NCBI GenBank assembly: GCA_947476465.1
Contig: CANJQN010000013.1
Location: 1-64,000, forward strand
Reading direction: 5' to 3'
DNA length: 64,000 nucleotides
Origin: Comamonadaceae bacterium
Lineage (GTDB): Bacteria > Pseudomonadota > Gammaproteobacteria > Burkholderiales > Burkholderiaceae_C
The notes under the pieces were generated by a model that saw only the letters and a program-made list of their open reading frames with translations, had not been told where the DNA came from and ran no database searches. Numbering within the stretch: the stretch's first letter is position 1; each line of letters opens with the position of its first letter. Below, piece by piece: positions 63,686 to 64,000 of the stretch. The position numbers were made by a program, and so were the translations under genes.

Positions 63686-63720
63686 GTCAATGCCAGCCGC
63701 CCCGGCGGGCACCCCGGTTC

Positions 63721-64000
63721 TCAATGCGCCTTTTCCCAGTTGGGCCCCACACCGATCTCCGCCAGCAAGGGCACGCGCAGCTGCGCGACGCCGGCCATCA
63801 GGCGCGGGATCTCGCCGCGCACCCACTCCACCTCGTCCTCGGGCACCTCGAACACCAGTTCGTCGTGCACCTGCATGATCATTCTCGTGCGGCGCCGCTG
63901 CCCATCGAGCACGTCCTGCACCTGGCACATCGCCAGCTTGATCAGATCGGCCGCGGTGCCCTGCATCGGCGCGTTGATGGCCGCGCGCTCGGCATTGCCG
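63721..64000 (-). CDS. polA: DNA polymerase I (partial, C-terminal end)
   Basis: The last 92 codons of a family A polymerase, ending IGVGPNWEKAH. AAINAPMQGTAADLIKLAM and MIMQVHDELVFEVPEDEV (motif C, catalytic HDE) are diagnostic. The rest of the gene lies beyond the right edge. It serves gap filling in Okazaki processing and, with UvrC, excision repair. Confidence 0.93.
   Translation of the reverse strand, partial: GNAERAAINAPMQGTAADLIKLAMCQVQDVLDGQRRRTRMIMQVHDELVFEVPEDEVEWVRGEIPRLMAGVAQLRVPLLAEIGVGPNWEKAH

Overview
The window is a GC-rich bacterial chromosome segment from the betaproteobacterial order Burkholderiales, most likely a Comamonadaceae-type genome. The support is the gene order surE-pcm-nlpD-rpoS, hupB-tRNA-Val-ppiD and dnaG-rpoD, several orphan Bug/TctC solute-binding proteins, an EarP/EF-P pair, and two kinds of interspersed repeat typical of that group. 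No phage, IS transposase or CRISPR array was seen.

Layout. 1-2686: 5' part of an RHS/YD-repeat protein, running off the left edge. 2.98-6.1 kb: SIMPL-domain protein and an OmpR/EnvZ-type two-component pair. 6.2-9.8 kb: stationary-phase and protein-repair operon surE-pcm-nlpD-rpoS. 9.9-11.0 kb: quinone oxidoreductase and tRNA-His. 11.2-32.4 kb: an accessory catabolic region made of four blocks, each with its own regulator or transporter component: (i) a decayed lactate-oxidase gene and an asparaginase-like gene; (ii) two 2-oxoglutarate/Fe(II) oxygenases, a ketopantoate-reductase-like protein, an SDR and a Bug protein, followed by a convergent LysR regulator; (iii) TetR, Bug and an arylsulfatase; (iv) a divergent GntR-centred block with acyl-CoA dehydrogenases, a two-subunit CoA-transferase/ring-hydrolase-like enzyme, amidohydrolase, MaoC, Bug and an iron-ADH-like protein. 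32.5-42.6 kb: housekeeping genes (ppiD, tRNA-Val, hupB, a tartrate/isopropylmalate-type dehydrogenase, pgsA, uvrC, earP, eptA-like, efp). 42.7-50.9 kb: heme-dependent N-demethylase-like protein, LOG protein, MFS transporter, rmuC, NhaD-type antiporter, a deacetylase/nitroreductase fusion, phasin. 51.1-55.9 kb: Fur-box-preceded iron-binding protein, SDR, ggt, a duplicated SDR tail, a phytochelatin-synthase-family protein. 56.1-60.7 kb: dnaG-rpoD. 60.7-64 kb: ZIP transporter, tautomerase, I78 inhibitor, a pseudo-receiver LuxR protein, decayed PilZ and TadC remnants, and the 3' end of polA.

The most notable observations concern genome dynamics. REP-like and other short repeats sit in frame inside uvrC, earP and dnaG. 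A 16-bp tandem duplication appears to have fused a deacetylase gene to a nitroreductase gene. A 153-bp copy of an SDR gene end lies on the far side of ggt. Several enzymes have lost residues that define their families (asparaginase-like, iron-ADH-like, receiver domain). The least characterised candidate system is the two-oxygenase catabolic block at 12.9-17.7 kb; its substrate cannot be read from the sequence.
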